Shown piece after piece: positions 48,745 through 56,774 of a stretch of 64,000 nucleotides of DNA. The notes beneath the pieces were generated by a model. That model was not told the origin of the DNA, did no database searches, and saw only the letters and a program-made list of their open reading frames with translations. Both the position numbers and the translations under genes were made by a program. The stretch is taken from assembly GCA_035358815.1 (NCBI GenBank), contig DAOPQC010000006.1:118456-182455 (forward strand). Direction: 5' to 3'. Within the stretch, counting starts at the first letter, position 1, and every line of letters starts with the position of its first letter. Source of the stretch: Thermoanaerobaculales bacterium. GTDB taxonomy: Bacteria; Acidobacteriota; Thermoanaerobaculia; Thermoanaerobaculales; Sulfomarinibacteraceae.

Positions 48745-48873
48745 GCCCGTCCGTCGAGGATCAACGAAACGCCTGCCGCCTGCTGCACATGCCGGCTCAC
48801 GACCCGAGCTCGTGACGCCGGTTGGCACCCACCGCGTTCCGCCGCCGGTGCCGAAGCGGAGGGGCTCGCGGTC

Positions 48874-49215
48874 TCAGGCCGAGAAGGACGCGACGGCCAT
48901 CTCCTCGTCGTCGAACATCTCAAAGACGCCCACGAGGCCGGACATCGTGAGCAGCTTGCGCGCCTTCAGGTTGGCGTGCAGCAGCTTGATTCCGGCGTTT
49001 TTCGCCGCCGCCGTTGCTTTGCAGCGGATCAACTCGCCGAGCCCGGAGGAGTCAATGGCCGTGACATCCTTCAGGTTGATCACGATCTTCGTGTGGCCGT
49101 CCTCGAGCTCGGTGAGCATCGCACCGCGAAGCGCGACGTCACCCACGCCGATCGTGAGCTTGCCGTTGAGATCCAGGATCGCGACGTCGCCGGCCAGTCG
49201 TTTCGTGATGACCAT
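48874..49215 (-). CDS. STAS-domain anti-sigma factor antagonist
   Basis: 113 residues, a single STAS domain. 'GDVAILDLNGKLTIGVGDVALRGAM' begins the fold and 'AIDSSGLGELIRC' carries the serine normally phosphorylated by an RsbW/SpoIIAB-type kinase. GGAGGGTGGAG precedes the ATG at 49215; an upstream start at 49236 is weaker. It is divergent from a very large hybrid histidine kinase. No RsbW-like anti-sigma kinase or sigma factor is linked, so its partners must be elsewhere. Confidence 0.9.
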   Translation of the reverse strand: MVITKRLAGDVAILDLNGKLTIGVGDVALRGAMLTELEDGHTKIVINLKDVTAIDSSGLGELIRCKATAAAKNAGIKLLHANLKARKLLTMSGLVGVFEMFDDEEMAVASFSA

Positions 49216-49422
49216 CTCCACCCTCCGGGAGCGCAAACGGCATTCGATCCGCCGTCAGGCCTTGAAGTGATGACCAGCATTATGGCACATCGCCGTGCGA
49301 TCCGCTTCGTCCAGGCCGCCGCCGGCCATTCGCCCCTCGCCGCGCCCGACCCGCCCGGCTCCGCGCGCCACCCGGCGTATTTCTCCGCGCTCCCGCGGAC
49401 ACATTCAGGTGAGGTGAAGTGC

Positions 49423-52400
49423 ATGCCGGTGCGCTCCGAAGAGGAACCGCTTGCGCCGCCCGCGGCCTTCGGCGTCCACGACTTGCTGGATCGGCTGCCG
49501 GTTTCCGTCGTCGTGACCGACCGCGAGGGCCGCATCGGGCACTGCAACCGGGCGTTCGCCGACGCGGTCGGCCGTGACGTCGGAGCGCTCGCCGGGCGCC
49601 ACCTGTGGGAGTTTCTGAGCGGCGACCGGCTGCCCGAGGCGCGGCGCCACGTCGCGGACGGGGCCCCCGGACCTCATCCAAACTGGAACCTCCTGCTCGA
49701 GAGCGCGGACGGCGGGTGCCGGCTCGCCTCGTGGTCATTCCAGCCGATCGGCGACGGGCAGCAGCGCGGATCGATTGTCGGCACCGGGGTGCCGGCACGA
49801 GACGCGGGCCCGCACGCCGCATCAGCCGCGGCGGACCGGATCATACGGACGCTGATGACGCACTCCTCGGACGTGCTCTGCGTCCTCGGACCGGACGGAA
49901 CGCTCCGCTTCGCGAGCCCGTCCACGGAGCGGATCCTCGGCTACCGCCCCGACGAGATGGTCGGCAGGCAGGTCCTCGACCTCGTCCACCAGGACGACGT
50001 CGAGCGTGCGCGTGCGGCCATCGAGCTCGGGGTCGGCTCGCCTGGCCGGCCGCAGGTCGTGGAAGTCAGGGTCCGCACGAGCGACGGCCGGTGGATGGAG
50101 ATGGAGGTCCGTGGCGTCGCCTACGTCGACGGCGCGACCACTCAACTGCTGCTCACCCTCTCTGACGTCGGCACCCGGGCGCGGGCCGAGGCCGCCCTCG
50201 CCGAGTCCGAGGAGCGGTTCCGCAGCGCGTTCGAGCACACGGCGATCGGCAAGGTCCTGTGGGACGCCGACGGTCAGGTGCTGCGCGCCAACCGCGCCGT
50301 CCAGGACATGCTCGGCTACTCCAACGACGAGCTCCTGGAGATGAGCTGGCGCGATCTCTGCCAGCCGGACGACCAGGCGGCCTTCATCCCCGAGCTGCGC
50401 CGCCTGCTGGCCGGCGAGGTCTCCTCAACGCAGCCCGCGCTGCGCGTGCGCCACCGCGACGGCTCCTGGCTCTGGGGGCGCGCCACCTTGTCGGCGGTCA
50501 GGAGCGCCGACGGCCAGGTCCGCCACGTGATCGGTGAGCTCGAGGACATCACCGCGCAGCGGGCCGCGGACGACGAGCGACGCGCCCGGCTCGAACGCCA
50601 GCAGCGGCATCAGGCGGCGATCGTCCGGATCGCGACCCACGATGCGGTCGCCAACGGCGATCTCGAAGCTGCGCTGAAGGCCATCACCGAGATCGCCGCG
50701 CACGCCGCCGGCACCGCCCGCGCGGGCGTCTGGTTCCTGGAGGAGGACGGCGAGGTGCTGCGCTGCGCCGACCTCTTCGACGCGGCCTCGGGCCGCCATG
50801 AGTCCGGCACTACCCTGTACTCGTCCGCCTACCCGGACTACTTCAGGGCGCTCGAGAGCGACCGAGTCGTCAACGCGGACGACGCCCGCGCCGACTCCAG
50901 GACTCGGGAGTTCGTCGAGATCTACCTGGCGCCCCTCGGGATCACGTCGATGCTCGATGCGCCGATCCGGATCAGGGGGCGGGTCGCCGGGGTCGTCTGT
51001 CTCGAGCATGTCGGCGAGCCCAGGGCCTGGCACACGGCCGAGGTGGCGTTCGCCGGGGAGCTGGCGGACCACGTCGCTCAGGCGGTGTCCAACGCGCAGC
51101 GCGCGGTCACCGAGAGCCGGCTCCAGGTGTCCGAGGAACGGTTCCGCAGCATCGTCAACGCGATCCCGCTGGGCGTCCTGATGTACCGCCTCGCCGATGA
51201 CGGCCGCCTCCTCTTCTCCGGCGCCAACCCCGCCGCCGATCGCATTCTCGGAGTGGGCTGCCAGCGCTACCTCGGCAAGACCATCGAGGAAGCTTTCCCG
51301 CCGCTCGCACGAACCGAGGTCCCCGACCGGTACCGGAAAGCCGCCGCGGACGGCGTCCCCTGGCACACCGAGCAGATCTTCTACCAGGACGAGTCCATCC
51401 GGGGCGCCTTCGAGGTGCACGTGTTCCAGACCGCCCCGGCGACGATCGCGGTCGTGTTCACCGACATCACGGACCGCAAGCGGGCCGACGAAGCGCTGCG
51501 CGAGAGCGAGGCGCGCTACCGGTCGCTGTTCGAGCACAACCTGGCCGGCGTCTACCGGTCCACGCTGGACGGCAGAATCACCGACTGCAACGACGCGTTC
51601 GCGGCGATCTTCGGTTGCCCGTCCGCGGTCGACGCGATGGAGCGGTCGGCGATCGACTTCTACTCCGACCTCGCTGACCGCCAGCGGCTGATCGAGGAGA
51701 TCGACCGCAAGGGCGAGCTCCGCAACCACGAGCTCCTGATGCGGAGGGTCGACGGCACCCCGGTGTGGGTGCTCGCCAACATGCACCTCGATCGCGACCA
51801 GGACGGAAAGCCGACCGCCTTCGAAGGCACGATGATCGACATCAGCGAGCTCAAGCACACGACCAGTCGCATGCTCCTGCAGAGCACTGCCCTGGAGTCC
51901 GCCGCCAACGCGGTCGCCGTCACCGATCCCTACGGGACCATCGAGTGGGTCAACTACGCCTTCACGGAGCTCACGGGTTACCCAGAGAACGAGGCGGTGG
52001 GCCAGAACCTGTGGGTGCTCAAGGCCGGCACCGGCAACAGCAGGCTGCACGAGGAGATCGCGGCGATGCTGACCGGCGGCATGGTCTGGCGCGGCGAGGT
52101 CGTCAACCGGCGCAAGGACGGTCGCCTCTACACCGAGGAGCTGACGGTAACGCCGGTGCGCAACGCCACCGGCGACATTCACCAGCTGATCGCGGTCCAG
52201 CAGGACGTCAGCGAGCGCAAGCAGATCGAGGAACAGCTGCTGCAGGCCCAGAAGATGGAGGCAGTCGGCCGCCTGGCCGGCGGCGTCGCCCACGACTTCA
52301 ACAACCTGCTGCAGGCGATGCTCGGCGTCATCGAGCTCCTCCGCCAGCGTCTGCATTCGGACTCCGAGAGCGCCTCGCGGCTCCTCGAGCTCGACGAGTA

Positions 52401-53388
52401 CGTCCGCCGCGGGTCCCAGCTGACTCGCCAGCTGCTGCTGTTCTCCCGCCGCGACGCCGCCCGAGACGAGCCGCTCGACCTCAACGACGTTGTCCACGGC
52501 ACCGTGCGCCTGCTGCACCGGCTGCTCCGAGAGAACATCGAGCTGGTGTTCGCCCCGACCGACATCGACCTGCCGCTGGTGGCCGATCGCGGGCAGATCG
52601 AGCAGGTCGTCATGAACCTCGCCGTCAACGCGTGCGACGCGATGCCTCTCGGCGGGAGGCTGTTCCTGCGCACCGGCCGCGAGGGCGACCACGCCTGGCT
52701 CGAGGTGGCGGACTCGGGAGAGGGGATCCCTGACGAACATCTCGAGCACCTCTTCGAGCCGTTCTTCACCACCAAGGAGCCGGGCAAGGGTTCGGGCCTC
52801 GGCCTGGCAGTGGTTCACAGCATCGTGACCCGCCTCGGCGGCACCATCAACCTCGACAGCCGGGTCGGCGAGGGCACTTCCGTCAACATCTCGTTGCCGC
52901 TGGCGGAGGACCAGTCCTCGGCGGCCCCACCGCCGCTGCGCACAGCCACAGCGCCGAATCGGGGACCGTCCGGCTGTCGCGTGCTCGTCGTGGAGGACGA
53001 TCCGGCGGTGCGCGCGAGCATGCGCGAGCTGCTGCGCCTGCTCGGCTACGACGTGGTCACGGTCGGCAGCCGGGAGGAGTCGATCTATCTGCCGCCGCTC
53101 CCGGCCTTCGACCTGCTGCTGACCGACTACATGCTCCCGGACGCTTCCGGCACGGAGATCGCGGGCGAGCTGCGCCAGCGCTGGCCGGAGCTGCGGGTCG
53201 TCGTGATGTCCGGCTACGCACAGGACGTGCCGCTCGGGCTCGACTCCCGCCTCGATGGGATGCAGTTCCTGCAGAAGCCGTTCGGCACCGAGGCCCTCGT
53301 CGACACCATCCGCGCGGTCCTCGCCGGCCCATGCCCCGAGGCCGGGGGGAGCGGCCGCGCCGGGTCCGGGCGCCGGCCGGACGCCTGA
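49423..53388 (+). CDS. Multi-PAS/GAF hybrid sensor histidine kinase with C-terminal receiver
   Basis: 1321 residues, soluble (no membrane helix). Approximate order: PAS 20-120, PAS 140-255, PAS 265-380, GAF 400-555, PAS 565-690, PAS 695-810, PAS 820-935, HisKA 945-1010 with phospho-His in 'GGVAHDFNNLLQAM', ATPase 1055-1165 ('NLAVNACDAM', 'DSGEGIPDEHL', 'GSGLGLAVVHSIV') and receiver 1185-1305 ('VLVVEDDPAVRAS', phospho-Asp in 'LLTDYMLPD', 'FLQKPFG'). The HDFNN type often works by phosphorelay without its own output domain. Ligands are unknown; the GAF and six PAS domains suggest cytoplasmic redox or small-molecule inputs. The ATG at 49423 has a GAGG eight bases upstream. Divergent from the STAS gene. 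Confidence 0.92.
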   Translation: MPVRSEEEPLAPPAAFGVHDLLDRLPVSVVVTDREGRIGHCNRAFADAVGRDVGALAGRHLWEFLSGDRLPEARRHVADGAPGPHPNWNLLLESADGGCRLASWSFQPIGDGQQRGSIVGTGVPARDAGPHAASAAADRIIRTLMTHSSDVLCVLGPDGTLRFASPSTERILGYRPDEMVGRQVLDLVHQDDVERARAAIELGVGSPGRPQVVEVRVRTSDGRWMEMEVRGVAYVDGATTQLLLTLSDVGTRARAEAALAESEERFRSAFEHTAIGKVLWDADGQVLRANRAVQDMLGYSNDELLEMSWRDLCQPDDQAAFIPELRRLLAGEVSSTQPALRVRHRDGSWLWGRATLSAVRSADGQVRHVIGELEDITAQRAADDERRARLERQQRHQAAIVRIATHDAVANGDLEAALKAITEIAAHAAGTARAGVWFLEEDGEVLRCADLFDAASGRHESGTTLYSSAYPDYFRALESDRVVNADDARADSRTREFVEIYLAPLGITSMLDAPIRIRGRVAGVVCLEHVGEPRAWHTAEVAFAGELADHVAQAVSNAQRAVTESRLQVSEERFRSIVNAIPLGVLMYRLADDGRLLFSGANPAADRILGVGCQRYLGKTIEEAFPPLARTEVPDRYRKAAADGVPWHTEQIFYQDESIRGAFEVHVFQTAPATIAVVFTDITDRKRADEALRESEARYRSLFEHNLAGVYRSTLDGRITDCNDAFAAIFGCPSAVDAMERSAIDFYSDLADRQRLIEEIDRKGELRNHELLMRRVDGTPVWVLANMHLDRDQDGKPTAFEGTMIDISELKHTTSRMLLQSTALESAANAVAVTDPYGTIEWVNYAFTELTGYPENEAVGQNLWVLKAGTGNSRLHEEIAAMLTGGMVWRGEVVNRRKDGRLYTEELTVTPVRNATGDIHQLIAVQQDVSERKQIEEQLLQAQKMEAVGRLAGGVAHDFNNLLQAMLGVIELLRQRLHSDSESASRLLELDEYVRRGSQLTRQLLLFSRRDAARDEPLDLNDVVHGTVRLLHRLLRENIELVFAPTDIDLPLVADRGQIEQVVMNLAVNACDAMPLGGRLFLRTGREGDHAWLEVADSGEGIPDEHLEHLFEPFFTTKEPGKGSGLGLAVVHSIVTRLGGTINLDSRVGEGTSVNISLPLAEDQSSAAPPPLRTATAPNRGPSGCRVLVVEDDPAVRASMRELLRLLGYDVVTVGSREESIYLPPLPAFDLLLTDYMLPDASGTEIAGELRQRWPELRVVVMSGYAQDVPLGLDSRLDGMQFLQKPFGTEALVDTIRAVLAGPCPEAGGSGRAGSGRRPDA

Positions 53389-53406
53389 AGGGGCTGTCAC
53401 CGAGAC

Positions 53407-53437
53407 AAAAAAAGGACCCGGCGCGAACGCCGGGTCC
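53407..53437 (-). terminator. Intrinsic terminator with TTCG tetraloop
   Basis: On the minus strand the perfect 10-bp stem GGACCCGGCG / CGCCGGGTCC closes a TTCG loop and is followed directly by seven T residues. It terminates the OmpA-family gene that ends at 53462. This is the clearest Rho-independent terminator in the window. Confidence 0.95.
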
Positions 53438-53461
53438 TGTCGTGTTCGTCTTGACGAACCG

Positions 53462-54859
53462 CTAGTTCGCCTTCATGAAGTCGACCCTGCGGTTCTTGGC
53501 CCGGCCCTCTGGGGTGTCGTTGGACGCGACCGGGTTGGTCGGCCCGAAGCCCTTGGCTGTCAGCTGGGCAGCCGGCACACCCTTGCTCACCAGGTACTTC
53601 ATCACCGACTCGGCGCGCCGCTGGGAAAGCGTGGCGTTCCACTTCGCGGTGCCGGTGCTGTCGGTGTGTCCCTGGATCTCGACCTTGATCTGCGGGTTCT
53701 TCAGCAGGAACTCGACGCCCTTGTCGAGCTCGGCCTTGCCCTCGGGCTTGATGTCCCACTTGTTGGTGTCGAACAGGATGTCGGTCACCAGCTTGAAGCC
53801 AGCGGGCACGCAGCCGGTCTCGTCCACGACGAGACCCTTCGGGGTGTCCGGGCACTTGTCGAGGTAATCCGGCACGCCGTCGCCGTCGCTGTCGAGCGGG
53901 CAACCGACCGCGTCCACCTTCACGCCCTTGGGGGTGTTCGGGCACTTGTCGGCGGGGTCCGCCACGCCGTCTCCGTCGCTGTCGAGCGGGCAGCCGACCG
54001 CGTCCACCTTCACGCCCTTCGGGGTACCGGGGCACTTGTCGAGGTAGTCCGCCACACCGTCACCGTCGCTGTCGATCGGGCAGCCGACCGCGTCCACCTT
54101 GACGCCCTTGGGCGTGCCCGGGCACTTGTCGAGGTGGTCGGGCACGCCGTCACCGTCGGCATCCGGCCACAGCAGCACGTCCTGGACGAACTTCGCCATC
54201 GCGTCAGCGCCAGTCAGCTCGGCGGCGTTGACCAGGTAGCCGCCGTTGCCCTTGGCCACGACCTGCTTGAGCAGCTCGGTGCCCTTCGCCCGGTCACCGA
54301 CCTGGACCGCGAAGATGTGGAGGTTGTCTCCGAACGCGGAGGCCAGCTTACCCGCCGCCTCGATCTCTTCCATGCCCATGTGGAGACCGTCGCTGACGAT
54401 CACCAGCGACGTCGGCACGGCGGTCTTGGTGAGGTCGCCGCTCGCGCCGGCGATCGCCTTGTCGAGCGGGCTGTTCCCGGCCGCGCACTCGAAGTTGGCG
54501 AGCGCGCTGTCGAACGCGCCCTTCGAGTACTTCTGCAGCGGGACGACCAGCACGGTCTTTCCGGACGACCCGCACTCGCCCCTTCCGAAGGCGCGGAGCG
54601 CCCCCGCGTAGTCGAACTCGGGGATCGTCTGGTTCATGCTGTCGAGCATCGCCTGCGCGATGTCGAGCTTGCGCATCTTCTCGAAGCGATCGCTCATCGA
54701 CAGCGAGCCGTCGCCGACCAGCACGAACTGGTCGACCTTCGCGACCCAGTGCTCGGTATCGATGGTGCCGGGGGTGTACTGTGGTTGCACCGTGGCACAG
54801 GCTCCGGCCAGTCCCGCCGCCACGAGCACGATCAACAGCCGTCCGATGTTGTCTCTCAC
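53462..54859 (-). CDS. OmpA-family lipoprotein with vWA-like domain and thrombospondin type-3 repeats
   Basis: 465 residues. Lipoprotein signal with Cys21 ('GLAGAC'). A von Willebrand A-like domain (about 40-225) has a MIDAS-type D50-G-S-L-S. Four 30-residue thrombospondin-3 repeats (about 232-350) have the pattern 'DSDGDGVADYLDKCPGTPKG', then an OmpA C-terminal peptidoglycan-binding domain (about 360-465, 'IQGHTDSTGT.....LSQRRAESVMKYL'). It likely anchors the outer membrane to peptidoglycan, with a metal-dependent binding head and a calcium-stiffened stalk. The GTG at 54859 has AAGGAGGAG upstream. An extended -10 (54966-54974) and a strong terminator suggest high expression. The repeats are nearly identical at DNA level (90-bp period). 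Confidence 0.92.
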   Translation of the reverse strand: MRDNIGRLLIVLVAAGLAGACATVQPQYTPGTIDTEHWVAKVDQFVLVGDGSLSMSDRFEKMRKLDIAQAMLDSMNQTIPEFDYAGALRAFGRGECGSSGKTVLVVPLQKYSKGAFDSALANFECAAGNSPLDKAIAGASGDLTKTAVPTSLVIVSDGLHMGMEEIEAAGKLASAFGDNLHIFAVQVGDRAKGTELLKQVVAKGNGGYLVNAAELTGADAMAKFVQDVLLWPDADGDGVPDHLDKCPGTPKGVKVDAVGCPIDSDGDGVADYLDKCPGTPKGVKVDAVGCPLDSDGDGVADPADKCPNTPKGVKVDAVGCPLDSDGDGVPDYLDKCPDTPKGLVVDETGCVPAGFKLVTDILFDTNKWDIKPEGKAELDKGVEFLLKNPQIKVEIQGHTDSTGTAKWNATLSQRRAESVMKYLVSKGVPAAQLTAKGFGPTNPVASNDTPEGRAKNRRVDFMKAN

Positions 54860-54965
54860 CTCTACTCCTCCTTTTCAAGGCAACTGAAGTGCCTCCGTCC
54901 GATGCGTCAACCGGGCCTCCCCCGATGGACACTGCAACTCGACCTCGGTGCTGCTCCGGGGCCTG

Positions 54966-54974
54966 ATCTTAGCA
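54966..54974 (-). promoter_or_regulatory. Extended -10 promoter (TGCTAAGAT) of the OmpA-family gene
   Basis: On the minus strand TGC precedes TAAGAT, i.e. the TGn extension. TTGCGG lies about 16 bp upstream as a partial -35. The leader to the GTG at 54859 is about 100 nt. Confidence 0.5.
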
Positions 54975-55053
54975 CAACCCTCGCAGCCCGCAACCTCGCA
55001 AAAGCACGGGCGCAGAGGTCGTCGACCTCCAGAACCGATCGCCGGAGGCGGCG

Positions 55054-55059
55054 TAGACT
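55054..55059 (+). promoter_or_regulatory. TANNNT box (TAGACT), leaderless start
   Basis: TAGACT is followed by exactly six bases and the ATG at 55066. There is no ribosome binding site, so the mRNA is predicted leaderless. Confidence 0.55.
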
Positions 55060-55065
55060 CTCTCC

Positions 55066-56679
55066 ATGGACGCGTTCTCGAGCGCCCGTCCCGCACGCCG
55101 CCCGCACGGCCGCGCGAGCGCCGGCCTCGCCCCGCTCGTCCTCGTCCTCGTCGCCTCTGCCGCCGCAGCTCCACCGACCAGCCCGGTTGCCGACGCACGT
55201 GCGCCCCGGCCCGTGGCTTCCGCCAGCACCCAGCCCGGACCGGGCCCGCTGCCGGCGCCTGTCCCGGGCCGGCTGCTGAAGGCCCACCAGGGCGCCGCCA
55301 CGCTCGACGACGCCGTCGACCAGTGCGTGACCCAGAGCATGGCCCAGGCCGGCACCCCGGGAGCTGCGGTCGCGGTCGCCCTCGACGGTGCGCTGATCCT
55401 GGAGCGGGGCTATGGCGTCACCCGCCGCGAAGGCAGCACGCCGGTCGACGCCGACACGTACTTCCGCATCGGCTCGGTCACCAAGCAGCTCACCGCGGCC
55501 GCAGTGCTGCAGCAGGTCGAGCTCGGGACCGTGGCCCTCGACGATCCGGTGACGGCCTACGTGCCGGAGCTCTCCCTCGCCGGCCAGTGGCCGGCCGACC
55601 GCATCACGGTCCACCACCTGCTCACCCACAGCTCGGGCTTCCCGGACCTGCCCTTCGACCCGGCGGGCCCGACCGGCGACGGCGCGCTCGCCGACTGGGC
55701 GGCCCACCTGGATGAGGTCACGCTGCACGCCCCGCCGGGAGTGTTCTGGAACTACTCCAACCCCAACTTCAACCTGGCCGGGCTGGTGGCCGAGCGGGCG
55801 AGCGGCCAGCCCTACCGCCAGTACGTTTCGCAGCACGTGCTCGCCCCGGCCGGCATGACGCGGACCACCTTCGACCCGGCCGCGGTGATCGCGGACGGCA
55901 ACTACAGCTACGGACACCTCACGTCGCCGGGCGGCATCGAAACCGTGTACGCCCCGGACGACTACGACAACGCGGTGTTCGCGCCGGCCGGCTACGCCTT
56001 CTCGACCGCCGGCGACCTCGTGCGTTGGGCGCTGACGCTGCTGGACGACGGCGGCGCGGTCCTCGCGCCGTTCTCCGCCCAGCAGATGCAGAGCCCACAG
56101 CGGGACCTGGAGCTCATTCCTGGCTACAGCTACGGCTACGGCGTCTTCATCGAGCCCCTCGGCGACCTCACCCTCAGGCAGCACGGGGGCAACCTCTGGG
56201 GCTGGGGAGCCTACCTCATCTGGGAGCACGAGCACCGCTTCGCGGTGGCAGTGCTGGCCAACACCTTCGAGTCGCTGTCGGGAGCGGCCTACTGCATCGC
56301 GGACTACCTGCTGGCGCCGGGACCCACGGTGCACCCTCCCGACACCTCTGACCCGGCGACCTGGGGCCGCTTCGAGGGCATCTGGGACTTCACCACGAGC
56401 ACGAGCTACCCGCTGGAGGGCGAGGTCACCGTCGAGAGCAGCGAGGAGCTGTCGCTGTTCCTGTGGGACGCGCACTCGGGCTGGACGGCCTCCTTCACGC
56501 TCGAGCATCTCGGCTACGGGATCTTCCTCGCCGACCTCGACGAGGACGGCGTCCCCGAGTCCGATTTCGAGTTCCTCGACCGCGGCCACCCGCAGCGGGT
56601 GAGCTGGCTGCGCAACCGGAGCGTGGTCGGCCTGCCGCGCCGCTCGCCACGGCCTGCCGGCGGCTCCCTGTCGCCTTAG
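55066..56679 (+). CDS. Exported serine hydrolase, class C beta-lactamase/PBP4*-like
   Basis: 537 residues. The N-terminal basic stretch and hydrophobic segment (about 20-36, 'APLVLVLVASAAAAPP') form a signal. A proline-rich linker is followed by the beta-lactamase-fold domain. SxxK appears as 'GSVTK' (near 142), YxN as 'NYSNPNF' and HGG as 'RQHGGNLWGWG'. The C-terminal 100 residues form a lipocalin-like/beta extension ('FEGIWDF'). Members are DD-peptidases, esterases or D-aminopeptidases; true beta-lactamase activity cannot be claimed. The ATG follows a TAGACT box by six bases without a Shine-Dalgarno. Confidence 0.87.
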   Translation: MDAFSSARPARRPHGRASAGLAPLVLVLVASAAAAPPTSPVADARAPRPVASASTQPGPGPLPAPVPGRLLKAHQGAATLDDAVDQCVTQSMAQAGTPGAAVAVALDGALILERGYGVTRREGSTPVDADTYFRIGSVTKQLTAAAVLQQVELGTVALDDPVTAYVPELSLAGQWPADRITVHHLLTHSSGFPDLPFDPAGPTGDGALADWAAHLDEVTLHAPPGVFWNYSNPNFNLAGLVAERASGQPYRQYVSQHVLAPAGMTRTTFDPAAVIADGNYSYGHLTSPGGIETVYAPDDYDNAVFAPAGYAFSTAGDLVRWALTLLDDGGAVLAPFSAQQMQSPQRDLELIPGYSYGYGVFIEPLGDLTLRQHGGNLWGWGAYLIWEHEHRFAVAVLANTFESLSGAAYCIADYLLAPGPTVHPPDTSDPATWGRFEGIWDFTTSTSYPLEGEVTVESSEELSLFLWDAHSGWTASFTLEHLGYGIFLADLDEDGVPESDFEFLDRGHPQRVSWLRNRSVVGLPRRSPRPAGGSLSP

Positions 56680-56687
56680 GCGCGCCA

Positions 56688-56757
56688 CCCGCTTCTCCCG
56701 TTCCCGCTCCCGTTCCCGTTCCCGTTCCCGATCGGGTTCCCGTCCCCGTCCCCGGAT
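56688..56757. repeat. Repeat island 6: TTCCCG array
   Basis: About ten CCCGTT/CCCGCT/CCCGAT/CCCGTC hexamers in a row between the hydrolase and the FAD oxidoreductase. Only the C-rich arm is present here. It lies directly upstream of the -10 box of the next gene. Confidence 0.8.
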
Positions 56758-56762
56758 GTGCT

Positions 56763-56768
56763 TAGAAT
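56763..56768 (+). promoter_or_regulatory. TANNNT box (TAGAAT), leaderless start
   Basis: TAGAAT plus six bases leads to the GTG at 56775. No ribosome binding site is present, and an upstream GTG at 56769 would precede the predicted transcription start. Confidence 0.5.
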
Positions 56769-56774
56769 GTGGCC

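Noticed and set aside
49279..49296. TGGCAC..TGC sequence upstream of the hybrid kinase as a sigma-54 site
   Set aside because: Spacing between GG and GC is 11 instead of 10.
50425..53400. 991-residue minus-strand frame opposite the hybrid kinase
   Set aside because: Shadow of the PAS/GAF kinase; the plus-strand product has complete, ordered domains.
53805..54170. 90-bp repeats resembling a CRISPR array
   Set aside because: In-frame thrombospondin-3 repeats of the OmpA-family gene; contiguous without unique spacers.
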